Source of the DNA: Molossus alvarezi
Lineage: Eukaryota > Chordata > Mammalia > Chiroptera > Molossidae
NCBI GenBank assembly: GCA_037176705.1
Contig: CM073886.1
Location: 18,895,501 to 18,959,500, forward strand
Length of the DNA stretch: 64,000 bases
Direction: 5' to 3'
The notes beneath the pieces were generated by a model that was not told the origin of the DNA, did not search any database, and worked only from the letters and a program-made list of their open reading frames with translations. Every line of letters begins with the position of its first letter. The first letter of the stretch is position 1. This document shows, piece after piece, positions 11,564 to 22,560 of the stretch. The translations under genes and the position numbers were made by a program.

Positions 11564-11617
11564 ATTTGTCTAATAAGCTCCTAAATATATATATGTTTAG
11601 GAGCTTATTAGACAAAT
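11564..11617. repeat. Perfect inverted repeat (hairpin), 22-bp arms, 10-bp loop
   Basis: The left arm is 11564-11585 (begins atttgtctaataagc) and the right arm is 11596-11617 (ends agacaaat). They are exact reverse complements with no mismatch. The spacer 11586-11595 is alternating AT. The arms are ordinary sequence rather than simple repeat, so the match is not a composition artefact. It could be a palindrome made by replication template switching, a tiny fold-back element, or the stem of a transcribed hairpin. No copy elsewhere in the window was noticed. Confidence 0.95.
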
Positions 11618-11769
11618 CAGGCTACTACATCGGTGGTGATAACACTGTGGTCAGTAGAGCCCTTAAGAGATTAAGAACATGTTCTTAATTTTGCCAAATA
11701 GTCCTTTTCCAGCTACTTTATTTATGATCCTTGGCATTGCTCTTGCCAGAGAAATTAATATTAAACATT

Positions 11770-12060
11770 CTACCCACCAGGAACCTTTTGGGTACAAGGG
11801 GCAGAAACCCGACTCAAACTAGCTGAAGCGTAAAGGGGCATCCTAGGGTTCTGATGGAAAGTCCGGGATGGCACTGAGTGCGGAAAGAGAGGAATCCAGA
11901 CACTCAGTGCTGTCCAGAGTCTAGCATCCTCTTATTGTAGATAACGTTGTTCTCTGTGGGGCCACTTGATTCATTCACATTGAAGCAGCTTATCCCCAAA
12001 CCTGCTATTAGGAGGGGTGGATGGAATATGTGGGAGCACCAAGCCAAGGTCACTTATCCA
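11770..12060 (+). mobile_element. Ancient dispersed repeat, family B (5' part, unassigned)
   Basis: 'ggggcagaaacccgactcaaactagctgaagc' and the downstream order fit the 5' portion of the family whose 3' portion seems to be at 8730-9050. Heavily decayed, so the boundaries are uncertain. Confidence 0.4.
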
Positions 12061-13221
12061 CACTGGAGCTATAGGAAGAGGGGTGGATCCTCTTTAACAA
12101 ATGGCGTTTGAGGTCATCTTTCCCCAAACGGAGTGTTGTCAACAGCGGGAAGGCAAACGGATGCCGGACAAACCAAAACAACAGATGTCTAAGAGAAGAC
12201 CCAGCCTTGGTATTGGAAGGTGTCTCTACAGGGCCCATGCTCCGTCACGTCCATAGGTGCCAGCTTGATACTAGAAAAGCAACTCTAATCAAATACGGGA
12301 TGTGGCCCAAAGACCAAAAGTCTATTCTTTACATCCATTCTATTTCTATTAAGGAACCAACCAGACAGTCAATTGGCCCAGGATAGGTACTCAATAACTA
12401 TGTCCTGATTGATCACCTTCCTCAGTAATTGAACTAACTAGAATTGTCTCTTGTCCCACAGCACGCTGCATTTGGAGCAATTTCAGCTCTTTGGAGGTCA
12501 TGAAATATGCATTTTGGTGCTCATGAATTAGGAGCTGGAAGCCAGAAATCTACTTACATTCTTCCAACTCACTTAAAATTTTATTTTTCCTCATGCTCCA
12601 ATATGCCAATTGGCTCATGTACATATCGTTAGGTAGAAGAACACATCATGTGGGGGTAGCCAAAGAGAGTGTGGGGCTGATCTATTTCTACATCTAAACC
12701 AGTTCATTTGTCTAAGACGTACAAGGATGTGGGGAGACCTCCATTAATCTTCACGTGAAACTTTTTTTTGAGAGAGAGGAAAATGGATGTTTCAGCCATA
12801 GAAAACTTGAGATGCTTAAGTAAGAGTATTCCTGTGAAGTCTTCTTGTGGCTGCCATAACCCAAATCAGTTGCGTCAGGATCTCTCCCCTGGCCGGCCCC
12901 TGTTTTTCCCCGTGTGCACTTAACTCTTTCTTTTGTCTCTTCAAATTTTTGTTTGCTCCTCTGAAGTCATCATCATCAATTAGTATTTGCTGGAGGCCCG
13001 TGGGGTCTAACATGCCACTTCTCCATCTGTTATTCACCAAGGCAGACATGGGGGTCCCACCCCTTTTTGGTTTGAATCACATTATTTTATGCTATTTTCA
13101 GCATCTCCCACCTGCTCTGCTCCAAGCATCCTCAAAATCCACCTCTCTCCTGCCCTGTTGTCCTCCTCCACGTTTTGACTTTCCCTGCATTATCCAATGG
13201 TGATCATTTTAGATCTCATAC
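12061..13221. other. No gene or recognised repeat, about 1.2 kb
   Basis: Open frames of 92 and 118 codons on the plus strand (12108-12386, 12847-13203) show no recognisable domain. The second is Leu/Pro/Ser-rich, as expected from a pyrimidine-biased strand. Confidence 0.5.
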
Positions 13222-13437
13222 CCCGATGTTGAATCCCAGTTCAGCCACTTTCTAGGTTATATGACCTTGGGAGGGTATGGGAAGCTTTCTGACATTTCCA
13301 TCCTTATCCATAATATAGCACAGTGGATGTCTACACTGTATGGAGATTCTAGAGCACGGGGCGATGGCTGTGAAAATGAAATGAAATGAGAGGCAGAGGG
13401 CATGGCATCATTCCTGGCGCATGGTTAGTACTGAAGA
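13222..13437 (+). mobile_element. MIR SINE
   Basis: Near full-length sense MIR: gaatcccagttcagccactttctagg, atgaccttgggagggt, ttccatccttatcc, ggctgtgaaaatgaaatgaaatgag, then cctggcgcatggttagta. This matches the MIR order from tRNA-like head to 3' end. Confidence 0.8.
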
Positions 13438-14070
13438 CTGGACACTGCTGCCATTACCTGTGGGTGGGAATGGGCGGGTGAGTGACAGGCACAGTGAGCA
13501 GGCAGCCAGCACCATCAGCAGCAGCAGCTTCTTCAACCCAGTTCAAAAGCACCTGCAGGCACCCCTGTCCTGTCCATTTTTAAAACATTTTCATCAGTGT
13601 GCCAGACAGAATACCAGCTGCTGTTCCGGTGGACCGTGGCCTTGCACTCTTTGTAAGGTCATTCTCTTCAGGTTCCCCCACCCCTTAGTTATCATCTTCC
13701 TTCTATTCCTTCTTTTAAGTTTGCTGTAAGGACCAGCTGCTAGAATACGATTCTCAGTACCAGTCACGGTACGTAAGTGTTTTTCTACAGAGAAGGAAAG
13801 GCTTTTTGGAGATGGCAAGACTGTGCTGCTGGGCTTTGTAGGAGAAGACTGACTTCCAAGCCAAGGCATCTGGAGATACTGCCTGAGTTGGGTTGAGCTC
13901 ATGATGTAATATGGTGGGGCCTGTACATGCTACTGGTCAGGTGCTCAGGGCACAAGGACCAAGCAAGTGACGTGTCCTCACAGAAAATGGGCTCCTTAAA
14001 CTAGACAGTGGTAAGAGTGTTTTCATCGACAGGGATACTTACCTGTCCATCAGACTTTGGCCCACTCTAA
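13438..14070. other. No gene or recognised repeat
   Basis: A CAGCAG run near 13515 and otherwise single-copy sequence. Two overlapping 102-codon frames on opposite strands (13421-13729, 13594-13902) lack recognisable motifs. Confidence 0.5.
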
Positions 14071-14074
14071 TTAA

Positions 14075-14165
14075 GGACATGGCTTTGGGTTGATGCTGTG
14101 GGGTAGGAAGGGGACCACCAGACATGGTCCTTGCTCTGAAGGAGTTTACCATCAAGTTGGGAAAA
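14075..14165 (-). mobile_element. L2-type fragment
   Basis: 'agacatggtccttgctctgaaggagtttaccatc' resembles the antisense L2 phrase 'cagacatggtccctgccctcatggagcttacagtc'. Too short for subfamily assignment. Confidence 0.45.
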
Positions 14166-14221
14166 TGAAACTTAGAGATATGAGCATTCACAGGCACAGT
14201 GGAGGGAAACTCATGATAGTC

Positions 14222-14287
14222 AGCCACACACACACACGCGCACACACACACACACACACACGCACGCACACACGCACACACGCGCAT
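14222..14287 (+). repeat. (CA)n microsatellite with CG interruptions
   Basis: About 33 CA or CG dinucleotides. Several CGs persist inside the tract, and such alternating CG/CA runs favour Z-DNA in principle. The 101- and 82-codon frames here simply read through the repeat. Confidence 0.95.
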
Positions 14288-14847
14288 GCTCGCCGACTCA
14301 GTGGTCCAGCACCATGGATAGCCATTTCTGTACAGGTTCTTCAGTCAGGGCTGAAAGGCGATGTCAGGTTGGTAGGCAGGTACAAGTTGTTCTGAGCTAT
14401 TGAGTCACAACATAATTTGCTCTGGTACATGGAGGGAACTAGCTGTCATAAATGTTTTTAGGCTCTCCTTTCCTTCTCTTACGATTGGCCAGAGAAACCT
14501 AAAACATCTCTCTCATTAAATAACTCTGTCCCTACCCAGCCGCCCTGCACAAACCAGTCAGGCACCTGGAAACGTTGGAAGTGTTTCCCCAAAGTGATTT
14601 ATTTGGTGATCAAAGCTACAGTTGGGGGACACTCAGTTTCCCAATTTGGTTGGGGTAAGTGGGAAGAACCCCATATCTCATCATCAACCTGTCCCAGGCC
14701 TTTCTCTCATAGATGTACCTAAGGCTCATTGAAATGACAACTCAGCACAGCCATCAAACCTACTTTTTAAAATAGCCATAACTGGATTTCTGAAGCTAGT
14801 CACCTCATAAGGCAAAACCTGGAAACTCAAATTTTCATTAATATTAC
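14288..14847. other. No gene or recognised repeat
   Basis: Single-copy-looking sequence with no supported feature. Confidence 0.5.
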
Positions 14848-14861
14848 ATTTACCATATTTT

Positions 14862-15050
14862 TTTCTATTTTTTTCTTTATTGATTTTAGAGAGAGAGGGA
14901 GGGAGAGATAGAAACATCGATGAGAGAGAACATCGATTGGCCACCTCCTGCATACCCCCCACAGGAAATCGATGCCCTGACCGGGAATCAAACTGGCGAC
15001 CTCTTGGTGCATGGGTCGACGCTCCACCACTGAGCCACACCTGCTGAGCC
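14862..15050 (-). mobile_element. VES SINE with 14-bp target-site duplication and internal deletion
   Basis: Flanked by exact direct repeats atttaccatatttt at 14848-14861 and 15051-15064, a textbook L1-mediated target-site duplication. The promoter head and A/B boxes are intact. The segment between 'cacaggaaatcgatg' and 'ccctgaccggg' lacks roughly 28 bases present in the other copies (the part reading 'ggatggagcccacaacctgggcatg'). The clean duplication suggests a fairly young insertion. Confidence 0.95.
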
Positions 15051-15064
15051 ATTTACCATATTTT

Positions 15065-15454
15065 CTATACAGTACCTTAATAAGTGATTAAAGGCAAGCG
15101 TTGACAACATTAAGCATGTATGAGGCACCGCGCACTGAGATGAGGACTTTACCTAGATATGTTTTTAATGCCCCCGTGTCCTTGTTTCCCCCATACTAGT
15201 CAAATTCTTGGACTGCCCAGTCACTGCTGCCAGTTACAGAGATGTGCAGACATGCAGAAGGCACCTGGAGCAAGGTGCTGATGAGGGATTCAGGTCTGCG
15301 GAAGACAGAAGAAGGAAGCAGGTTTGGGTAGAGGGAGAGGTAGGATTGAGCTGTGAATGGCAAAGCCGCTGGGGAGTGCTGGGGTGAATATCCCATCGCA
15401 CCTTTCCCTCACTGGGCAGCAGAACCTGGGCCTCTGTCCTTCACTCCTCTCAGT
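15065..15454. other. No gene; possible MIR remnant at 15115-15180
   Basis: 'tgtatgaggcaccgcgcactgagatgaggactttacctagatatg' is a possible antisense MIR trace. The rest is single-copy-looking. Confidence 0.4.
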
Positions 15455-15720
15455 CAATGGACGCAGGAAGGGTGTGACCTTGAGCAAGGAGGCTCCCTGC
15501 AGCTGAGCCCGCCTGCTGACCTCCCTCTCTGCATTGGGCAGCTGGTCCTGCCATGGAGGGGTACGGGGGTGCTGCGTCTCCGTGCCCTCACTCCATAAAG
15601 TGGGAAGACAACCATCCCCATTCCCAAGGAGTTGTTGCGAGGCGTAAACAAGATTACTGTATACATTTAAGATGCTCTGCCCAGTGGCTGGAGGGAATAC
15701 TTGCTCAATGATCCTTTGAT
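15455..15720 (+). mobile_element. MIR-like fragment
   Basis: gtgtgaccttgagcaaggagg, the 'ccctcactccataaagtgggaagacaa' region, gttgttgcgaggcgtaaac, and 'ctgcccagtggctggagg...cttgctcaatga' follow the sense MIR order. An insertion of about 90 bp of GC-rich sequence separates the first two parts. Confidence 0.55.
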
Positions 15721-15789
15721 TTAAGGCTACACAGCAGATACTGTTCTCTCTCGGTGTGTGACTTATTTTCTGAGCCTCTAAATTTTTAG

Positions 15790-16300
15790 ATTATTTTTTG
15801 TGCTAAATATACATAAAATTTACCATGTTAACCATTCCTAAGTGTACGGTTCAGTGGCATTAGTGCTGCCGTACTGTTGTCGTGTGGCCGGTATCCCCGC
15901 TCTTCCCAGGTTGTGTCTTCTTTCCAAATGAAAACTCCATACCATTAAACACGAACTCCCTTTCCCCAAGCCCCTGGCAACCACCATTTTACCTTCTGTC
16001 TCTATGAATTTGACTACCCATAAAATAAGTGTCCTAATACTACATGGTACCTCTCACAACGGGAACCATAAAATATCTTTTTTTTGAGTGGATTGTTTTA
16101 CTAAGCATAATGTCTTCGAGGTTTATCCACATTGTAGCATCTGTCAGAATTTATGTTCTTTCTCAGGCTGCATCATCTGCATTGCATGTATGTAGCACAT
16201 TCTGATTTTCACGCTCCGTCCCTGGGCACCGGAGCTGTCGCCACCTTTCGGCGATTGTGAATGATGTGGCTATGAGTACTGGTGTACAAACAGGTGCTAT
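15790..16300 (+). mobile_element. L1M fragment
   Basis: aaatatacataaaatttaccatgttaacc, 'aagtgtacggttcagtgg', 'cccctggcaaccaccattttaccttctgtctctatgaatttgac', agcataatgtcttcgaggtttatcc, and gcgattgtgaatgatgtggctatgag follow the standard order of a common L1M segment. Same family segment as 30570-31545. Confidence 0.8.
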
Positions 16301-16309
16301 TATTTAAGA

Positions 16310-17130
16310 CACATTCCCTACTTTACTGCAATATGGTTGATACATAACACTGTGTAAGTTTAAGGTGTACAACGTGTTGCGATGGTTTTGTATATTGTGA
16401 AATGACAACTACCCGAGCATTAGCTAACACCTTCATTTTGTCATAATTGCCATTTTCTTTTTTTGTGTGTGCTGAGAACATTTCAGACGTACACTCTTGG
16501 CAATTTTCAAGGATGTAATACAGTGTGATGAGCTATAACCACTGTGCTGAACGTCAGATCCCCACAATTGTTCATTTGATAACTAGAAGTTTGTACCCTT
16601 TGACCAACATCTCCCCCATTTCCTTCTCCCCTCCCGAGGATGCCCCCTACCCCCACTCGATTCTGTTTCTCTGAGTTTGGCTTCTTAGATCCCACATGGA
16701 AGTGATACTCTGCAGTATTTGTCTTTCTCTGCCTGGCTTACTTCGCTTAGCATAATTCCCTCACATTTCACCCAAGTTGTTGTGAACACCAGGGTTCCGT
16801 TCTTTCTCACGGCTGAAAATGTCCTGAGATTTAAATAGAGTAGAATATATAAGTGTACACATAAATGTATGAAAATATATAAATATGCATATAATCATGG
16901 TAGACAATACATGATACGTATACAAGATTATATCTAACATAAAATATAAAATCTCACATCTATAATATATAATTATATGTAAGTACTATATAGTTATATT
17001 CCATATGTAATATATAATCTCACATATTTACCCACTCATCTGCTGAGAGACATTTAGGTTGTTTCATATCTTGGCTATTGAAGATGATGCTGCATGAATA
17101 TGGAGGTAGTATAGGTATCTCCTTGAGATC
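16310..17130 (+). mobile_element. Second L1M fragment with AT-rich expansion
   Basis: Starts with the 'ttgatacataacactgtgtaagtttaaggtgtac' phrase. It continues through 'gtttgtaccctttgaccaacatctcccc' to 'agcataattccctcac', then 'tttaggttgtttcatatcttggctattg' at 17050-17090. Between about 16845 and 17025, the place where the family has a short TA run has grown into about 180 bp of AT-rich DNA. Confidence 0.8.
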
Positions 17131-17255
17131 AGAGCAGAGGGTATTCTTAATCCCATTTTCTAGATAAGAACATACAGATTCAAACAGATCAAGGGGAAAG
17201 GGGCCAGCAACCCAACACACACCTGTCCGACTCCAAGTCTAAGCTCTTGGCTGGA
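17131..17255 (-). mobile_element. MIR SINE fragment
   Basis: Antisense: 'cttaatcccattttctagataagaacatacagattcaaacagatcaagg' matches 'ttatccccattttacagatgaggaaactgaggcacagagaggt', then 'ctgtccgactccaagtctaagctctt' at the head. Confidence 0.7.
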
Positions 17256-17494
17256 ATGTCTGTCACCTCCTTTTGACAAGCCTGGTACCCTCAATAAGGC
17301 CCTGTCCTACCTGAGGCTGCGGCAGGCCGGGCTACCTCCTGTGACAGATGCTCTGGTCCCCTCCAGCACAGGGAGCTTTGCAGGCTGTGATGCCCACCTT
17401 CGATCTGAACGCTCTGTGCCCGGCTTTCTCCTGACTTTCCTCCCATTGCCCACATCTGCTTTCTCCTCATTGAGCTTCTTCACACAGAGGGATC

Positions 17495-17705
17495 CTATAA
17501 TGCCACGCACTACCCTTTCTCTTCTAAACCCGGAATTCATTCAACCCTGCCAACCCGGCAGGGCAGGTATTATTATTATCACCCCATGTTGTGCGTCAGG
17601 CCAAGGAGCCTCCTAGAAGTTAAAAATCTGCCCAAGGTCCACAGCTAATACGTGGCAGAACTGAACACAGGCAGTCCGTGATCCACGCCAGGATACCACG
17701 CTCCC
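17495..17705 (-). mobile_element. MIR SINE
   Basis: Well-preserved antisense MIR: caggtattattattatcacccc, gaagttaaaaatctgcccaaggtccacagctaatacgtggcagaac, acaggcagtccgtgatccacgc. These are all core or head landmarks in the right order. Confidence 0.85.
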
Positions 17706-19359
17706 ACATTTGGATCCGCTTATAAGCACGACATCTCAGAGTTAGGAGATGACCCTTCAGCCAGTCCCAGAAAAACAGTCAAGGGAGTTCTAGCAACCTG
17801 AGCCTGCTGCTCTCCATCTCTGCCCACCGCTTTCGCTGGGCCCAGGTCCCCCCTGTTCGCAGCAGGCTGAGCAGCAAACCCCGAGGCCACCGCAGCTGCC
17901 TCTGTGTTCTACAGCCCCCCTGGGCCTGATCGCTGATGGAGGCAGCGCCGCAGACCACTGTACTATGGCTGCGTTCCCTTCCACATAGCTGGAGCCCAGG
18001 GGTGCGGGGGGGTGGGGAGGGAGAGAGAGACTGCCTACTGCCTCTGTATTTATCCCAAATCCATATATTATTTTGGAACATCCAGCATTGCATGAAAATG
18101 CAAAGAAATAAATCACTCCTTTTGCCATCTGCTCTCTGAGATCCTTCCCAGGAACTGCAGCTTCATTTAATTTGGTTGTGTTCCTCCCTCAACCTTTCTG
18201 AGCTTCCCACCATCTTTTCTTGGCTGCATTTCGGGGTTTGTTTTGCCTTCAGTTTCTTGCTCCTTTAGCTGTTTCTGGGCTTTCGTTTTTAAAAAGAAAT
18301 ACCAGCTCTCACTCGTCAGAGTCCTGCCAGATTCTTTATGTGGCACGCCACTGCCTCGCGACTGCTTTGTAGCCTTCATCTGGAAACTTGAGTGACGTGT
18401 GTGTGCTGTTGGGGTTTTTTCGTCGTTGTTGTTAAGGCTCCATCCAGATGCACCAACCAGCCCAAGGGTCAGCAGTGAGGAAGAAGTAGGAGCCTGTGGT
18501 CTCGGAGAATCTTGGCACGGCCTTCATGGCAAATGCCTCTGTGAGACGAGATGATGGGCCAGCACAGGCTTTGCCACACTTGCACTTACAGGAGCAAAGG
18601 GCTTGGCGCTCATCTAATGGGAGAGCAACTCCAGAGAGGTGACTAAGGACATTCTGAGCAAAGGTATCTCCCTGCTTGAGTTGGGAGGTTACAGATAAGC
18701 AAGGGGAGAAGGCCAGCCTGACCTGTGTTGTAATGAGTGGAAGTTGGGCATCAGTGTGAAGTCATATCTAGCTTCATAGAGACACAGATGGTTAAATATA
18801 GAACCATTTATAGACGTGCCTGTATGCATGGATTCGCATGCATTTACCTCTTCGTGCTTGGTTATCTAAGAGGAACTGGCAGCAATGTTGCCCCAGCAGT
18901 AGTGAGCACACCTGGCACCCTGACTGTGGTTTCTAACACCATTACTCAATCAAGGGAACAAGGGCTCCTTGGAGAAATGACAGCTTTAGGATAGGACATG
19001 CAATATACAAGATGAACCTGGTACTGAACAGCTTGTAGTTCAAGCAAGCAAGGAAGTAGTCAAACAAGAGCAATAAAAGCACCACGATGCAATCAGTTGT
19101 CTCATGAATGAGAAACGAAGAGGCTTAACCTGAGTTAGATGGACGGCCATTGGCCACTCTTGTTAAAAACCAGGCGCTTGGCCCTGGTGGCCGACTTGCT
19201 AACGTTCTTTGCTGTGGCAGGGTTTGTGCTGGAAATCTTCTTGCAGCTCATGTGAGCAGGTGACACCTGATTCCTCTCCTTCAATTCACAACCCCAGCAA
19301 CTTTCTGGGCTTCCACGGCCCAATTTTGAAGACAGGGGCAACTTGAAATGAGGAGAGTG
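17706..19359. other. No gene or recognised repeat, about 1.65 kb
   Basis: GC-rich with several CpGs at 17800-18020, then mixed sequence. Overlapping minus-strand frames of 104 and 112 codons at 17779-18128 are proline/arginine-rich, as expected from GC-rich DNA, and match nothing I recognise. The 68-codon frame at 19135-19341 is also unrecognised. Confidence 0.5.
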
Positions 19360-19660
19360 AAAAATAAATCATATTTCCGTGGAGAAAATCAAGTCGTTGC
19401 AACTCAATTATTAATGTGCAGAACTGTTATGTAATGTAGCAGCCCAATTAACAGGTGTCTCTTGGGGAATAATCAAGGCTTAATTTGGCATGATAATTAG
19501 TAACTTCCCCTCCCAGCTTTGGATGGAGGCCCCTGCAGGACAGCCTGATGGCTGGTAATGAGGCAGTATCACTTATTTTGCAGCCGTGTTAATTGTATCT
19601 TTCTGTGCATGGGGACAAAACAGATTTGCCTGTTTCTAGATGCTGGGAGGCACCACTAAT
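19360..19660. promoter_or_regulatory. Possible conserved noncoding element
   Basis: Repeat-free, no coding frame, and rich in homeodomain-type TAAT/ATTA cores (ttattaatgtg, 'cccaattaacaggtg', ggcttaatttgg, tgataattag, gtgttaattg). That density is typical of developmental enhancers, but the inference rests on composition alone. Confidence 0.3.
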
Positions 19661-19879
19661 CTGATAGACTTGTGCTTGTTTTCTGGTCTTGCCAACCCTG
19701 GCCTTTTTGAAGGGCAATACTGTTACACATTTGTCCAGTCTTATAGGACATATGGCCAGAGTTGACCTGCTCTGAGGAATAACAGGTAATTATCCTGTTT
19801 CTTGTATGTGTGATGATGGCTGACCACAGTCACCCTGGCATAGGTATCTATGTCCCCCTTGTGACCCAGAGCACCCCTC

Positions 19880-20590
19880 TTTGTTGCAATAATCATTGTT
19901 CAACTGAGAGATAACATCACTATTATTTTGGTATGATATCTTTCCAGTCACACCCACACACACCCACACCTGCCCACATATTGCTCCTTATACAGATGTG
20001 ATTTTTGTTTGCAAAATAAAAATCTGGGATTGTAGGTGCATACTATTTTGTTAGCCTGTTACTTGACCTCAGCAATAGATTTTGAACCCGGTCTACACCA
20101 GGTTTTCCTAAACTGACCTCCTTTGAAGTTTGGGACCCGTTGATCTGTGCTCTGAGAATTAAGCTGAGACAATATGCATTTCCCCCTCCCTCTTGGGAGT
20201 GCACAGTGAACATCCCTAAACTGAAGTTTCTTGTGTAAAATCTTAAGAACATTTTTTAGGGAAATTCCTCTTGTTACCCTTAATTACAAGAGCCCTGGCA
20301 CCCTTTTCTTTAAACTCTACTTTTGTAAAGGGTATTGCACATCTAAATAGCTTTCTGTTTCTGTTGTATTTTGGTTTGCTATTATAAATATCACTGCGGT
20401 GAACATCCTTGCATATATGTCTTTGTGTATAGCTAACACTTTCTTAGAATTAATTTGTAGAAGGGCCAGAGGTCACAGGGCAAGCGTATTTTAAGGTCCT
20501 GGACCTACTCGGCTGAATCACCTTCCCCAAAAGCTCACATGCATTTACAAACCCAAGAGGCACCTGTGAGACCACCCCCACACCCCCCTT
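19880..20590 (+). mobile_element. L1ME-type 3' region, interrupted
   Basis: 'atatctttccagtcacac', 'gcatactattttgttagcctg' (about 19930-20060) and then 'tttggtttgctattataaatatcactgcggtgaacatccttgcatatatgtctttgtg' (20370-20430) are ordered landmarks of old L1ME 3' regions. About 250 bp between them (20065-20320) does not fit and may be a later insertion or simple decay. Confidence 0.65.
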
Positions 20591-21429
20591 TCTGTTTTGA
20601 AGTACCTTTTTAATTCCCGATTCTGCAGCTTCAGTGATGATGTAGGAGACCGAAAGAGAAAGTTTATTAAATTCTTATTTATGATTCAATTCGCATCAGC
20701 CTTTTCCTTCCCCAAGCTCAAGGCACCACACAGGAAACATTGAATGTGTAACTCTCAGCTGTTGCTCTGAGACAGGGGTGGAGGGAGGGGGAGTGGACAA
20801 ATGCTGTGGAATGGAGGGGTCACCAGGTGCTGCAAAGGACAGTCTGGGAATGCTAATCAGCTAAGAATCGGCTCAAGCTCTTGAGGATCAGGTGAGAGAC
20901 TATCTCAAAATCCTAGGTCCAGGATGAACACCCTTGATTATTCCTTGTCTTGACTTCCTCTTGCAGGGGTTGTCAAAAGGCTGCAGTGATTTTTTTTTGC
21001 ATTTGGTTCCTGCCCAAGGACACCTGGCTGAGCAGACTAGGTGGGTCCACCCTATCTTCTCTCCCCGAGCCTTGCTCTCTCGGTGTTCAGTCCTCCCTAG
21101 AGAGCCACCGTTTTCTGTGATCGCAAAGCCATCCCTCCAGCTAGCAGATGCCCCGAGCGTGGCCAGAAACAGGCACACACAAACAAGCAAACCCACCATC
21201 TTCCCGGCTTCTGGAGCCCATCTCTATTTCCGTACTTTGTGTCTCTTTTTGTAAATGAGGTGGGAGTGAACTTCTAAAATGGTGTGCTTTTATAGCTAAC
21301 ACTTCTGTGAAAAATGTTTCTTTCTTCAAACACCACCCACTGAGGGTCCATGAAGATCTTTTGGCAATGGTTCATCCACCCCTACACTGAACGATTCCAT
21401 ACCAATAGCCCTCCCTCCCCCCAATGATT
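20591..21429. other. No gene or recognised repeat
   Basis: Open frames of 99 and 106 codons overlap antisense at 20900-21254 without recognisable domains. A short poly-T lies at about 20990. Confidence 0.5.
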
Positions 21430-22560
21430 TAAGATGCTCTTAATTGCTTTACTGGAGGGAAATAAAACACCTTTTAAGCCAACAGCTGAGCGATTTGCTA
21501 TGACAATTCTGCCACTATGCATTCACTTAATTTCCAATTAATCAAACATTCAATAAATCATTAGTATAATTACACCTGCTCCCACCGTCTTGCCCCGGCA
21601 CATTAGCTCAACTCAGGCAGCCCCCTGGACTGACGGAGGGGGCCGTGCTCATTTGTCTGCCCTGGCTGGGTGCGCATCCTCCTCCCCGTGACCATGAGAA
21701 ATGACGGCTAAGAAACTGTAATTATTTCAGGCAACAGAAGTTTGCTTGGTTCCCTTCTCTGCGCTTCTCCTTCCAATGCTTCTGCAACAACTTAAACCAA
21801 CATGGTAGCAGAGGCTGGTTCATTTCAGCAAGATTTTTTTTTTTTTAATCATTTTTATTTCCTGACTGTGCCTCTTTTCTAATTACACCATCTCCCCAGG
21901 TGAGCGATAATTCCCTCATCACCATATATCTGAAGCACAGATTATTAAAATAATATAGCTTATGTCATATAAATGCAGCAGAAAGTATCTTAAAGATGCT
22001 TTATTGAAAGCTGGTAAATTGGTTCAACAGATGAATGTTTTAAGGCCTGCTTTGAAAAAAAGTTGCACAAGTATAAACCCGCTGAATTACGGCGGCAGTT
22101 TCACAAGAGCGGGTGCAATTATTTTAAGCATCTAACTGTGTAAAAGACAGATCTGAAAGGAAAGGAGCTAAATTCTCCGAGATTAATTAAAGGGTTTCAT
22201 TTTGCTCTTGATTTAAAAATAAATTTCGAGCATGCATCACTTGTTATTCTCTTGAAGAATTTGCTTTACAGGGCTTAAAAAAAAAAGGACCGAGAATGTT
22301 AAGCTTCATGAGTTTTTCATACAAGGTAGCTGGCAGCTCGTAAAAAGGAGGGTTGACCTATTGTTGCAACAGCATATTCTGTACGTACTTCTTTGTACAT
22401 TTCCATTTGTGAAGGGTATTAATCTTAAAACTCATTTCCAATGTAAGATTGTGCATTTACATGAATTTCCCATAAGATTGCTCCTGATTCGATCTATGCC
22501 CATTGATTTAATTTCTTTTACCTCTCAGAGCCAGTGGTGCTGAAGGGTTTATGGTAATTA
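21430..22560. promoter_or_regulatory. Possible conserved noncoding block (two parts)
   Basis: No repeat is recognised over 1.1 kb apart from a poly-T at 21835-21846. Two sub-blocks (21430-21800 and 21880-22560) carry dense ATTA/TAAT sites (atttccaattaatcaaacattc, 'gagattaattaaagg', gattattaaaataat), a 'ttacggcggcagtttcac' island with retained CpGs, and no sustained open frame. This is the most enhancer-like stretch in the window by eye, but unproven. Confidence 0.35.

Noticed and set aside
19135..19341. Minus-strand 68-codon Lys/Arg-rich frame as a ribosomal or histone retrocopy
   Set aside because: I could not match it to any such protein in order; no poly-A tail or target duplication found.
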